A DNA stretch of 64,000 nucleotides from Mycobacterium sp. D16Q14 (GTDB taxonomy: Bacteria; Actinomycetota; Actinomycetes; Mycobacteriales; Mycobacteriaceae). The notes under the pieces are model-generated. The model made no database searches. It was given only the letters and a program-made list of their open reading frames with translations, and was not told the DNA's origin. Shown here piece by piece: positions 16,799-25,182 of this stretch. How positions within the stretch are numbered: position 1 is the first letter of the stretch; every line of letters starts with the position of its first letter. The DNA is taken from positions 41,687 through 105,686 of the forward strand of contig MAEX01000019.1 in assembly GCA_002013415.1 (NCBI GenBank). Reading direction: 5' to 3'. The translations under genes were made by a program, and so were the position numbers.

Positions 16799-16873
16799 TG
16801 GTGGTCCCGGCTGGGTTCGAACCAGCGACCCCTCGCGTGTGAGGCGAGTGCTCTTCCGCTGAGCTACGAGACC
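16799..16873 (-). tRNA. tRNA-Val (CAC)
   Basis: On the minus strand the acceptor stem GGTCTCG pairs with CGGGACC, and the D arm is GCTCAGCGGAAGAGC. The anticodon stem CTCGC/GCGAG encloses loop CTCACAC with anticodon CAC, and the T arm contains GGTTCGAACC. The discriminator is A and CCA is encoded. A following inverted gap of about 168 bases precedes the next tRNA. Confidence 0.93.
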
Positions 16874-17041
16874 GCGTATTGATCTGTGATGGCTGATCAA
16901 TCGAGGTGAAAGGCTAGCACGAGAGGCCGGGAACACCCCAGTCCGGCCGCCTACAGGCCGCGCACGCAAGGGATTTGTGATTAAACCTCTCGTTCGACTA
17001 CTGTTTCACTTCGCACCGGGTGACGATCTCATCCGTTGCGC

Positions 17042-17114
17042 GCGGATGTAGCGCAGTTGGTAGCGCACAACCTTGCCAAGGTTGGGGTCGCGGGTTCGAA
17101 TCCCGTCATCCGCT
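17042..17114 (+). tRNA. tRNA-Gly (GCC)
   Basis: Acceptor stem GCGGATG pairs with CATCCGC and the discriminator is T. Anticodon stem CAACC/GGTTG encloses loop TTGCCAA with anticodon GCC, and the T arm is GCGGGTTCGAATCCCGT. CCA is not encoded. It is the first of a three-tRNA cluster (Gly-Cys-Val). Confidence 0.93.
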
Positions 17115-17139
17115 CGAAGGGTGGGCAGTCATCCCTAGC

Positions 17140-17213
17140 GGTGGAGTGGCCGAGTGGTGAGGCAACGGCCTGCAAAGCCGTGCACACGGGTTCGATTCCC
17201 GTCTCCACCTCCA
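17140..17213 (+). tRNA. tRNA-Cys (GCA)
   Basis: Acceptor stem GGTGGAG pairs with CTCCACC. Anticodon stem CGGC/GCCG encloses a loop with anticodon GCA (CTGCAAA), and the T arm is ACGGGTTCGATTCCCGT. The discriminator T is followed by an encoded CCA. It is 25 bases downstream of tRNA-Gly. Confidence 0.93.
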
Positions 17214-17223
17214 TAAAGACCCC

Positions 17224-17298
17224 GCGCGATTAGCTCAGCGGGAGAGCGCTTCCCTGACACGGAAGAGGTCACTGGTTCAATCCCAGTATCGCGCACCA
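17224..17298 (+). tRNA. tRNA-Val (GAC)
   Basis: Acceptor stem GCGCGAT pairs with ATCGCGC and the D arm is GCTCAGCGGGAGAGC. Anticodon stem CTTCC/GGAAG encloses loop CTGACAC with anticodon GAC, and the T arm is ACTGGTTCAATCCCAGT. The discriminator is A with an encoded CCA. It is 10 bases downstream of tRNA-Cys and is followed by a poorly conserved stretch. Confidence 0.93.
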
Positions 17299-17459
17299 GT
17301 ATGACGGCAGCTCAGGCCCGATTTATCGCTGAGAGATTTGAGGCACGGGCTGTCTGCTGGCCGACCAGTCCGGATCGGGATGGACAGCATGACCGGCAAG
17401 TTGCACCGAACCCCCAGGGACGACAGTCGCCACACTTGGCGGCGGTTTCCCAAGCAGCG

Positions 17460-18218
17460 TCAGCGGAATTGTTTCCGGTACCGCACAGCCGAATCATCGT
17501 GGACAGCGGCTGCGAAGTCCGAACGCTCGTCTCGCAGGTAGCCCACGACGCCAAGCGCCGTGGCAAGTCCGCCAGCCGCCCACGCCGTCCAAGCGATGTT
17601 CTCCCCCGTGAATCCAGCCGCCGAGGGCGACAAGAACAGCGCGAATCCCATAATGGCGAGTGTCAGGAAATCGTGGGTCGAGTCGGAGGCGAGTAGCGAC
17701 CAGACCGCGACTACTGCGATCATCCCGCCCAGACCGATGGTGACTGCGGTCCCGGCTACCGTCGAGTGGAACGCGATGCCCAGAACTACGCTGGCGACGC
17801 CCACGCACAAGGCCAGCCGCCCAATCAAGTAGCTCCAGGGGCTTCGCAGCCGTTGGCTGTCTCCCAACTCGTTGATCCCGTACACGGTCGGCGTCCTGTC
17901 ATGCGTCCAGGCGATGCCGCCGAGGATTGCGGCGACGCCCCCAGCCAGCCAGCAGGTCCAAGAGGCTCCCCGGTCGTAGTTGTAGGCGTTGCCGAAGAAC
18001 GGAACGGTGAACATGGCCAGGCCGACCACGAGCAAGCCCCAGTGGTCGGGAGCCCGGTTATGCGCGAGGACCGACAGCGCCCCGAAAAAGGCGATGAATG
18101 CTCCGAACCCGAATGCGGATCCCTGCCCGACTTGAGTCGAACTGACCACGAACGCCGACACCGCCGCGCAGACACCGATACCTACTGTGACCCAGCCGAT
18201 CCAAAGCCTTGAACTCAT
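17460..18218 (-). CDS. SPW-repeat-like multi-pass membrane protein
   Basis: A 252-residue integral membrane protein with about eight hydrophobic segments arranged as repeats of roughly 60 residues. Each repeat has a W near the start of a helix and a PFF/LSPSAA-type turn followed by a second W-containing helix (DHWGLLVVGLAMFTVPFFG then WTCWLAGGVAAILGG; SDSTHDFLTLAIMGFALFLSP then IAWTAWAAGGLATALG). This resembles the SPW-repeat family of actinobacterial membrane proteins, whose role is unknown. The ATG at 18218 is chosen over a frame opening at 18251 because it begins directly with a hydrophobic helix. It stands alone downstream of the tRNA cluster in an otherwise gene-poor stretch. Confidence 0.65.
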   Translation of the reverse strand: MSSRLWIGWVTVGIGVCAAVSAFVVSSTQVGQGSAFGFGAFIAFFGALSVLAHNRAPDHWGLLVVGLAMFTVPFFGNAYNYDRGASWTCWLAGGVAAILGGIAWTHDRTPTVYGINELGDSQRLRSPWSYLIGRLALCVGVASVVLGIAFHSTVAGTAVTIGLGGMIAVVAVWSLLASDSTHDFLTLAIMGFALFLSPSAAGFTGENIAWTAWAAGGLATALGVVGYLRDERSDFAAAVHDDSAVRYRKQFR

Positions 18219-18251
18219 AACTAACAAGAAACACCGTTGCCGCCAGAACAT

Positions 18252-19027
18252 CTAGGGCCTTTGGGCCACACTCCCACTTCGCGCTCACGGAACCGGCCTC
18301 ATCACCCCGCAGTCGGCCGCCTGATCGCGGCGTGCCAGCGGGTCAGAAACTAGTTGACCAGATTCGGCCCCAACAGGCAATGACTGGACGTCGGGTATCG
18401 CCCCGACCGCCAGTCGCTATCGAGTGGTCAGAGAGGCGGCAGAATATCTCGGTAGGTGGGCGGGCCCATCGTGTGGTTCGTTGAGCATGGTTTCGATCAC
18501 CTCGGCGACCAACCGGTTACGGGTCGTGCCGTCGTGGACGTAGTCGGTGCCCGTAAGTTGAACTCAACAGGTGGGGCAGGTCAAAACTGTCACCTAATCG
18601 TGCAGCAGACCTCGCCGTATGCTCGCCCGTGCAATCCGCGATGCGCAACGCACAGCCTTAGCCGACGCAATGCAACGTGTACAGGCTACCCAGTCTCAGA
18701 CCTCAGAGAATTTTAATGTCACAACACTATTGAACCAACTCGGACCAGCCGAATCGAGCAACGTGAACGCGCCGGGAAGGCCTAGCGTCGTAGCGAGCCG
18801 CCCCTAAACAGCAGGAGGCATGACCGAGCAAAATTGGATGCGCGGCAAGAGGCATTCACTGTCGATCCTCTTGGAAGACGCCGAGAAAGATAGGGCGCAG
18901 CACGGTTGGCACCTGGGCCACGGTTGTGGGCGGCACACTCCTTAGACCCGTGTTCCTAGGGAGATAGCCGATCGGCGGAACGCTGCCAATCATCTGGAAC
19001 CAGTGTTTTGACATCGATGGACACGAA
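18252..19027. other. Gene-poor stretch with possible degraded coding fragments
   Basis: No complete gene is recognised in these 776 bases. On the minus strand between about 18563 and 18420 a short open frame reads LTGTDYVHDGTTRNRLVAEV and ends LNEPHDGPAHLPRYSAASL before a stop. It looks like a protein tail without a beginning, but I do not recognise the family. A plus-strand frame at 18619-18807 has ordinary start and stop but no convincing features. The stretch follows the tRNA cluster, a common location for gene turnover. Confidence 0.45.
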
Positions 19028-19873
19028 CTATTTCGGCCACACTGGTCTCGCCGTCAATGGTGCCACCAGAGGGGAATTCAATTCGGGGCGTAAATCGGCC
19101 AGATAAGGATTGGCCTGTTGGGCTACTCGCACCACTTCGGTATCGATCTCGGCGATGATCGTGCCGGTCCCCGATTCGATGCGGTCGAGCACCCCACCGT
19201 CGGGGCTGACGATGCTGCTCCGACCGACATAGGTCGTCGCGTTCTCGACACCGTCGTGATTGATATACGCCATATAAATCTGGTTCTCCCAGGCCCGTGT
19301 CCGGATCACGACATCGGCGACGAACTCGAAAGGCGTCATCTGTGCCGTCGGCACCACAAGCAGATGCGCACCAGCAAGGGCACTCATCCGGACGTTCTCG
19401 GGAAACTCCACGTCGTAACAAATCATCATGGCGACGTTGACGCCGCGATACCGCACCACGGTCGCCGGTTGGCTCCCCGGCGTGAAATAGGCACGATCGA
19501 TCTCGCCGAACAGGTGAGTCTTCCGGTGCCGGCCACACACCGCGCCACGCTCATCGACAAAGACAGCATTGTTGTTCAGCGCCCCCGCAGCGCCGCTCTC
19601 CGCCAGCCCCACGATGATGGCAATCTTGTTCCGTTCAGCGATTGAGCAGACGGCATCAAGGTGATCGGCGCTCACGAGCTCCGGTAAACGATCCCCGATG
19701 TCGTAACCGGTGACGAACAGCTCCGGCGTGACGAGCAGATCTGCCTGCCCCGCTAGCCTTCTCGCGACCTGTTCGAGCTCAGCAAGGTTGGCATCCGGAT
19801 TCGCCGGGTTCCCGGCCGACTGCAGGCCCGCGACTCTTAGTTTCGTGGAAATGGACCCACCTCCGGCTGTCAT
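19028..19873 (-). CDS. Nitrilase-superfamily carbon-nitrogen hydrolase
   Basis: A 281-residue amidase/nitrilase-fold protein with the complete Glu-Lys-Cys triad: Glu51 in LLVTPELF, Lys118 in GRHRKTHLFGEID and Cys152 in MMICYDVEFPEN, with the second Glu (Glu124) also present. The length and the ICYDVEFPE elbow fit the amidase/omega-amidase or N-carbamoyl hydrolase branches rather than true nitrilases. It hydrolyses a C-N bond of an amide or carbamoyl compound; the substrate cannot be read. The ATG at 19873 is chosen (RGTGGAAA upstream); the frame is open to 19897. It stands alone, with about 315 bases of non-coding sequence upstream. Confidence 0.83.
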   Translation of the reverse strand: MTAGGGSISTKLRVAGLQSAGNPANPDANLAELEQVARRLAGQADLLVTPELFVTGYDIGDRLPELVSADHLDAVCSIAERNKIAIIVGLAESGAAGALNNNAVFVDERGAVCGRHRKTHLFGEIDRAYFTPGSQPATVVRYRGVNVAMMICYDVEFPENVRMSALAGAHLLVVPTAQMTPFEFVADVVIRTRAWENQIYMAYINHDGVENATTYVGRSSIVSPDGGVLDRIESGTGTIIAEIDTEVVRVAQQANPYLADLRPELNSPLVAPLTARPVWPK

Positions 19874-20188
19874 GGCGTTTCCACCACTGTGAGGCACAGA
19901 AGCCTCTTACGCATCCGAGACGTCCAAAATCGCAGCGCGACTCAAGAGCATCGCCGCCATGGCTAGCGATGCCGCGACGTAAGGATTGCGTAAACCCAAC
20001 AAGCATTCGAGTACCGAAAACTCTTGCTGTTCAGCGATTTCAGCAAGTTCACAGCAATCCTGTGAGCGGGGTCATAGATGCCGAGTTCAACTGACAGTTG
20101 TACCGTCTCAACTGTCACAAGGACGTGTCGCTCCCGGGTATCAATCAATTCCACCGCTCCTTCAGCCGCAGAATGATTGGAGTCCCTC
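19874..20188. other. Intergenic region between nitrilase-family gene and aldo/keto reductase gene
   Basis: About 315 bases between two divergently transcribed genes. One minus-strand frame (19963-20202) is open for 79 codons but overlaps the aldo/keto reductase start and has no recognisable features. The sequence is AT-richer than its neighbours and probably holds both promoters; no defined operator was seen. Confidence 0.4.
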
Positions 20189-21079
20189 GTGCAATCATGC
20201 ACTGTCCCGAAAGTTCGTTTCTACAATGGTGTGGACATCCCCCAGCTGGGCCTCGGTGTCGCCGCCATCCCCGATGCCGTGGCGGAAACCATTGTCCGGC
20301 AAGCACTTGACGCCGGATACCGGCATATTGACACCGCCACCAAGTACGGCAATGAACGCGGCGTCGGTCTCGGCATCTCCCGCTCGGGCGTACCCCGGGA
20401 CCAAGTTTTCATCACCACAAAGCTGTGGGTTGACGACTTCTGTGATGCCGCTGGCGCTTTCGCGCGGAGCCTTGAAGCGCTAGGCACCGACTATGTGGAT
20501 CTATTCCTGATCCATTGGCCTGCACCGGATCACGGTCAGTATGTGACCGCGTGGCAGCAGATCGTGCAGCTCTATCGATCCGGCAGCATCCGCGCCATTG
20601 GCGTATCCAACTTCGAACCCGAGCACGTACAGGCCATTGTCGACGCAACCGGCGTGCCGCCGGTGATCAACCAGGTGGAGCTACACCCGTACTTCCAGCA
20701 GCGAGAGTTGCGGCAGTTCAACTCCGATCGGGAAATCGTCACCGAGGCATGGAGCCCCCTCGCCCAGGGGATCGGCACCACCGGGGATTCCCCACTGGCT
20801 GCGCTGGCCGCCAAGCACAACAAGACGCCGGCACAGCTGATCCTGCGTTGGCACATCGAGTTGGGTCACGTGGTGATCCCCAAGACCTGCTCGCCTAGCC
20901 GGTTGGCCGAGAATCTACAGATCTTCGATTTCAGTTTGTCCCCAGAAGATCTCGAGGTATTCGGGCAATTCGATCGACCCAATGGCAGGCTCGGGACACA
21001 CCCCAACGAGGGATTCTCGGCACACCATTCTGCGCGAAGCAGATGGCACCGGGAGCAGCTGGCGAGGCGCGCGGCCTAG
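20189..21079 (+). CDS. Aldo/keto reductase
   Basis: A 296-residue aldo/keto reductase with the catalytic tetrad visible: Asp and Tyr in HIDTATKYGNE, Lys in VFITTKLW, and His in DLFLIHWP. The NADPH-binding C-terminal region has VVIPKTCSPSRLAENL. It reduces an aldehyde or ketone with NADPH; the closest mycobacterial group is the 2,5-diketo-gluconate-reductase-like family. GTG at 20189 is chosen because GGAG lies six bases upstream; a TTG at 20177 is possible. The stop overlaps the stop of a degraded BKACE gene on the other strand. Confidence 0.88.
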   Translation: MQSCTVPKVRFYNGVDIPQLGLGVAAIPDAVAETIVRQALDAGYRHIDTATKYGNERGVGLGISRSGVPRDQVFITTKLWVDDFCDAAGAFARSLEALGTDYVDLFLIHWPAPDHGQYVTAWQQIVQLYRSGSIRAIGVSNFEPEHVQAIVDATGVPPVINQVELHPYFQQRELRQFNSDREIVTEAWSPLAQGIGTTGDSPLAALAAKHNKTPAQLILRWHIELGHVVIPKTCSPSRLAENLQIFDFSLSPEDLEVFGQFDRPNGRLGTHPNEGFSAHHSARSRWHREQLARRAA

Positions 21080-21403
21080 CGCTCCCCCATCCGGGCACGC
21101 CCAGCAGCGACGATTTCGGCATTGCTTGCGGCCAGCGATCCATCCGGCAGACGCAGCGTGTCCTCAAGTCCTATCCGTGCGGCGAGCCCACGCGCCGGTG
21201 GTGACGCCGACGGGATCGACCGCACTCGCCAGCAGAGAGTCGAACCCGTTGGCGTCCTTGGCATGAACGTGAACCGCCGCCTCCCCCGCATCGCGGCAAG
21301 CCACGGCGTCCGCCGCGATCTCGGCCGGCGTGCACGGGATTGCGGGGTGCTGGTCATTGCGCCGCACCCCGTTCAGACATGCCTTCAGGTACACCGTCTG
21401 CAT
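21076..21403 (-). pseudogene. Beta-keto acid cleavage enzyme (BKACE/DUF849) remnant, internally deleted
   Basis: Two frames on the minus strand carry the two ends of one family. The frame from 21403 reads YLKACLNGVRRNDQHPAIP and EAAVHVHAKDANG (the zinc-binding HxH of BKACE enzymes), up to DPVGVTTGAW. A different frame then gives RIGLEDTLRLPDGSLAASN, the conserved C-terminal signature, ending at 21076. The central 150-200 residues of a normal protein of about 270-300 residues are missing, and the two halves are out of frame. The enzyme would have cleaved a 3-keto acid with acetyl-CoA. It is a clear loss-of-function relic. Confidence 0.8.
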
Positions 21404-21406
21404 CCC

Positions 21407-22477
21407 TTACCGGTGGATCGGTCCGTGTGTGTCGCTCAGCGCCCGCCCGGAGCCTCCCGAGGTCTCGGCGATGATCTGCGCCGCAATGGATATCGCGGTC
21501 TCTTCGGGTGTGCGGGCATTGAGATCCAGGCCCAGCGGGCTGTGTAGCCGTCGCAGCTGATCATCGGTGACGCCGTCCTCGCGCAGGCGGGCCACCCGGT
21601 CGGTGTGGGTGCGTCGCGAGCCCAGTGCGCCGACAAAACCCACCGGCCCCGCGAGAGCTGCGACCAGCATTGGCACGTCGAACTTCGGATCGTGCGTCAG
21701 CACGCACACCACGGTGCGCCCGTCGATGCGCCCGGCCGCCGCTTCGGCGCGCAGGTACCGGTGCGGCCAGTCGACCACCACCTGATGCGCGTACGGGAAC
21801 TGTGCCGGCGTCGCGAACACCTCACGGGCATCGATCACCGTCACCCGGTAGCCGAGCTGGCTGCCGACACGGCTCAGCGCCCGGACGAAGGCGTTGGCCC
21901 CTGCCAGGATCATCCGCGGCGGCACACCGAATGCCTGGACGAAAACCCGCGGCAGCGCGGATTGATCTGGCTCACAGCGATCGGCACCTGTCACCCCGCT
22001 GCGCCCCGCCCGCACCAGCGACGCGATATCGCCATCGATCTGCGGCCACGGCGCCGGCTCACCCACACGCACCAGAGCCCATTCCGGAATACCTGCCAGC
22101 GTGCTCACCAAGGCCGCGGGCTCCCCCGCTTCCATTAGGCCGCGCAGCTGGAGCAGCAGAGGCAACCGCTCGGCCCCAACGTATTCAGTAACGACCTCAA
22201 TCTCGCCGCCGCATGTCAGTCCCGGCGCCATCCCGTCATCGACACCGAACCGCTCGCTCACGCACAAGCCGGTCTCCAGGACCTCGCCCGCGGTCTCGAT
22301 GACCGCGGCCTCCACACAGCCACCCGACAGTGATCCGATGACCACCGAATCGGCCGTCACGATCATCGCCGCGCCGGGCTCACGCGGAACCGCACCGCTG
22401 ACCTCCACCACGCGGGCCAGCGCGACCGCGTCACCTGCCTCGATCAGTTCAACCAGATCGCCGAGTATGTCTTTCAT
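21407..22477 (-). CDS. xdhC: XdhC-family molybdenum-cofactor insertion factor
   Basis: A 356-residue XdhC/CoxI protein that binds sulfurated molybdenum cofactor and inserts it into xanthine dehydrogenase. The N-terminal XdhC domain has VSGAVPREPGAAMIV, SGGCVEAAV and the Cys-containing GLTCGGEIEVV. The C-terminal Rossmann-like domain has FVGALGSRRTHTDRVARLRE and ends in GLDLNARTPEETAISIAAQII, both family hallmarks. The ATG at 22477 overlaps the stop of the xanthine dehydrogenase FeS-Mo gene (ATGA), so they are cotranslated. It is the last gene of the operon that begins with 8-oxoguanine deaminase. Confidence 0.92.
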   Translation of the reverse strand: MKDILGDLVELIEAGDAVALARVVEVSGAVPREPGAAMIVTADSVVIGSLSGGCVEAAVIETAGEVLETGLCVSERFGVDDGMAPGLTCGGEIEVVTEYVGAERLPLLLQLRGLMEAGEPAALVSTLAGIPEWALVRVGEPAPWPQIDGDIASLVRAGRSGVTGADRCEPDQSALPRVFVQAFGVPPRMILAGANAFVRALSRVGSQLGYRVTVIDAREVFATPAQFPYAHQVVVDWPHRYLRAEAAAGRIDGRTVVCVLTHDPKFDVPMLVAALAGPVGFVGALGSRRTHTDRVARLREDGVTDDQLRRLHSPLGLDLNARTPEETAISIAAQIIAETSGGSGRALSDTHGPIHR

Positions 22478-25182
22478 GAGGGCACTCCTGCGCCGGATTC
22501 GTTGATGGCCTGCCACACGCGTGCCGCGTTCATCGGTAGGCGATGCATCCGCACCCCGACGGCATCGCGGATGGCGTTGGCCAATGCCGGTGCCACCGGG
22601 TTGTACGGGGACTCGCTCATCGACTTGGCACCCAGCGGCCCCAGGGTGTCGTAGGTGTCGGCGAAGTAGACCTCGGTATCGGGCAGATCCACCAGCTGCG
22701 GAATGTGGTAGTTGCGCAAGGTCGCCGTGCTGACGACACCGTCCTGCACGACGATCTCTTCGTAGAGCGCCGAGCCGATGGCCTGTGCGACACCGCCTTC
22801 CACTTGCCCACGGCACTGCTGCGCATTGATGACCACTCCGGCATCGGCCGACTGCACGGACTGCAAGATCCGTACGGTGCCGGTGTCCGGATGCACCCCG
22901 ACACGAAATGCCTGAACATTGAAGGCGACCGACCGGGGTGTGCCCTCGTGGCGTCCCACCGCCGTCAGTGCCTGCGGCGCCGAGGTGGCGATATCGGCAA
23001 GCCCGAGCAGCTGACCGCCGATCCGCACACCGTCCGCTCCCAGCACACACCGCGATTCCGGTACCGCCAGCTTCTCCGCGGCGAACCGGATAATATTGTC
23101 CCGCAACAGCTCTGCTGCCCGGTGCACAGCCAGCCCGGCGACGGTGGTGCCCGCCGATCCGAAAGCGCCGGTGTCGTGGCCCACCTCATCGGTATCTGCC
23201 TGGTGAACATCGACCTGACATGGTGCGCACCCCAGCACGGCGGCCGCAAGCTGCGCGTGCACGGTGGTGGTGCCGTTGCCGAATTCGGCGGAGCCCACAG
23301 AGATCCGGTAACGGCCCCGCTCGTCCAGCTCGGCGCGCGCGTCGGCCACATGCCCGCGTGGGGGCACGGTCGCGATCATGGCGATGGCCATGCCCTCGCC
23401 CACCTTCCAGTCCCCGGGCAGGGCCGATCCGTTGCGTACCGGGTCGGCCGCGCCCTGCGTCAGCGCGTGCTGCGCCAGGTCCAGGCACTGGTCGAGCCCG
23501 TAGCTGCCGAATTCCAGATCGCCCTCCTCCACCTCCCAGCTGACGAAGGGATCTCCCGGGACGATGGCATTGCGGCGCCGGAACTCGAACGGGTCGATGC
23601 CAAGTTCGCGGGACAGCTCGTCGAGAGCCGACTCGATCCCGAACAGCACCTGCCCCAACCCATAGCCGCGGAACGCACCGGACGGGATGTTGTTGGTATA
23701 TACGGCCTGCGCATCGACTCTCTTATTGGTGCAACGGTATTGCGCCATGGACTCGTTGCAGCCGTGAAACATGACGCCCACGCTGTGGTTTCCGTAGGCC
23801 CCGGCGTCGGAGAGCACGTCCACGGCCAGCGCCGTCAGTACGCCGTCGGGACCTGCCGCGGCGGTGACGTTCACCCGCATGGGATGACGGCACGGGGCGA
23901 TGGTGAACTGATCGGTGCGGCTGAACTCATAGACCGCTGGCGCGCCGGTGGCACGCACCGCCAGCAGTACCAGATCTTCGGTGAGCATCTCCTGTTTAGC
24001 GCCGAACCCGCCGCCTACCCGTGGCGCGCACACCCGGACCTGTTCGCGCGCAAGGCCGAAGATATGGCAGAGCTCATCGCGCACCAGGAACGGCACCTGG
24101 CTGCTGGTGCGCAGAACATAACGCCCGCGCTCGTCCCGCCACCCCACCGCGCCGTGTGTCTCCAGGTGAACATGCTGCACGCGGGCGGTCTGCCAGCTGC
24201 CACTGATCACGGCACCGGTCTCCCTCGCCCGAGCCACCGCCGTCTCGACGTCGCCGACCTCACCGTGCACCTCGGCGACAAGATTGCGCGCGGGGTCGGC
24301 GATCCTGGCATTGGCCCCCTTATCCCCGTGCACCCGGTGCGCACTCGGCTGCTGCGTCAGATCAGGGTCGAATACCGCGGGCAGTACCTCGTATTCGACC
24401 TCGATGTGCTCGAGTGCCCGGTGCGCGATGGTTGGCGAGTCCGCCACGACCGCCGCGACGCGCTGCCCCGCGAACCGCAGGACACGGTCGAAAACCAGAG
24501 TGTCATCGGGATCATCGGTGCGCTCGTGATGGCGCGCGGTGGAGAACGCTACCCCGGGGTCGTCGCGGTAACACAGCACCGCGCGCACCCCCGGCAGGGC
24601 ACCGGCCCTGGTGGTGTCGATGCGCATGATGCGGGCCGACGGGTGCGGACTGCCCAGCACCGCAATATGTCCCACACCGGCGGGCAGCTGGTCCATGGTG
24701 TACGGCTCGGTACCGGTAACCACCCGCGCGGCGGCCGGAGCGCTGACGGTCCCCTTCGGTGGTGCGACACCACAGATTGCGGCACGAATGGGCCGATACC
24801 CGGTGCAGCGACACAGGTTGCCCTTCAACGCGTTTCCCAGATCCGCGGTCTGATCCTCGGTGAGCGTCGCCGCCGTCAACACCATTCCGGCGGTGCAGAA
24901 TCCGCATTGAAAACCCGCATGACCGATGAATCCACGCTGCATGGGATGCAGCTCATGTTCTTCTCCGAGACCGCGGACGGTGAGGATCTCGGCATCGGTG
25001 ACCCGATGTGCGGGCACGATGCACGAGTGTTGCGACGCCCCGTCCACCAACACCGTGCAGGCACCGCAATCACCGGCATCGCAGCCCTTTTTGACCTCGG
25101 AGTGGCCGTGTTCACGAAGAAACGTGCGCAGACACTGCCCGGGCCGCGGGCTGGTGTCGATGATCTGGCCATTGACCTTCAT
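22474..25182 (-). CDS. Xanthine dehydrogenase, fused [2Fe-2S] and molybdopterin subunit
   Basis: A 902-residue protein combining two functions. Residues 1-160 form a double [2Fe-2S] domain: plant-type cluster Cys34, Cys39, Cys42 and Cys54, then Cys93, Cys96, Cys124 and Cys126 for the second cluster. Residues 175-902 form the molybdopterin hydroxylase domain, with RVGGGFGAKQEML, GAFRGYGLGQVLFGIE and a late GPLGAKSMSESPYNP carrying the probable catalytic Glu. It oxidises hypoxanthine/xanthine to urate, passing electrons to the FAD subunit encoded upstream. FeS joined directly to the Mo domain, with FAD separate, is a less usual layout than XdhA(FeS-FAD)/XdhB(Mo). Overlaps of four bases on both sides tie it to xdhC and the FAD subunit. 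Confidence 0.9.
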   Translation of the reverse strand: MKVNGQIIDTSPRPGQCLRTFLREHGHSEVKKGCDAGDCGACTVLVDGASQHSCIVPAHRVTDAEILTVRGLGEEHELHPMQRGFIGHAGFQCGFCTAGMVLTAATLTEDQTADLGNALKGNLCRCTGYRPIRAAICGVAPPKGTVSAPAAARVVTGTEPYTMDQLPAGVGHIAVLGSPHPSARIMRIDTTRAGALPGVRAVLCYRDDPGVAFSTARHHERTDDPDDTLVFDRVLRFAGQRVAAVVADSPTIAHRALEHIEVEYEVLPAVFDPDLTQQPSAHRVHGDKGANARIADPARNLVAEVHGEVGDVETAVARARETGAVISGSWQTARVQHVHLETHGAVGWRDERGRYVLRTSSQVPFLVRDELCHIFGLAREQVRVCAPRVGGGFGAKQEMLTEDLVLLAVRATGAPAVYEFSRTDQFTIAPCRHPMRVNVTAAAGPDGVLTALAVDVLSDAGAYGNHSVGVMFHGCNESMAQYRCTNKRVDAQAVYTNNIPSGAFRGYGLGQVLFGIESALDELSRELGIDPFEFRRRNAIVPGDPFVSWEVEEGDLEFGSYGLDQCLDLAQHALTQGAADPVRNGSALPGDWKVGEGMAIAMIATVPPRGHVADARAELDERGRYRISVGSAEFGNGTTTVHAQLAAAVLGCAPCQVDVHQADTDEVGHDTGAFGSAGTTVAGLAVHRAAELLRDNIIRFAAEKLAVPESRCVLGADGVRIGGQLLGLADIATSAPQALTAVGRHEGTPRSVAFNVQAFRVGVHPDTGTVRILQSVQSADAGVVINAQQCRGQVEGGVAQAIGSALYEEIVVQDGVVSTATLRNYHIPQLVDLPDTEVYFADTYDTLGPLGAKSMSESPYNPVAPALANAIRDAVGVRMHRLPMNAARVWQAINESGAGVPS

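Noticed and set aside
17224..19027. Integrated prophage or genomic island at tRNA-Val
   Set aside because: No integrase, excisionase or attachment duplication was seen within the window; only a gene-poor stretch.
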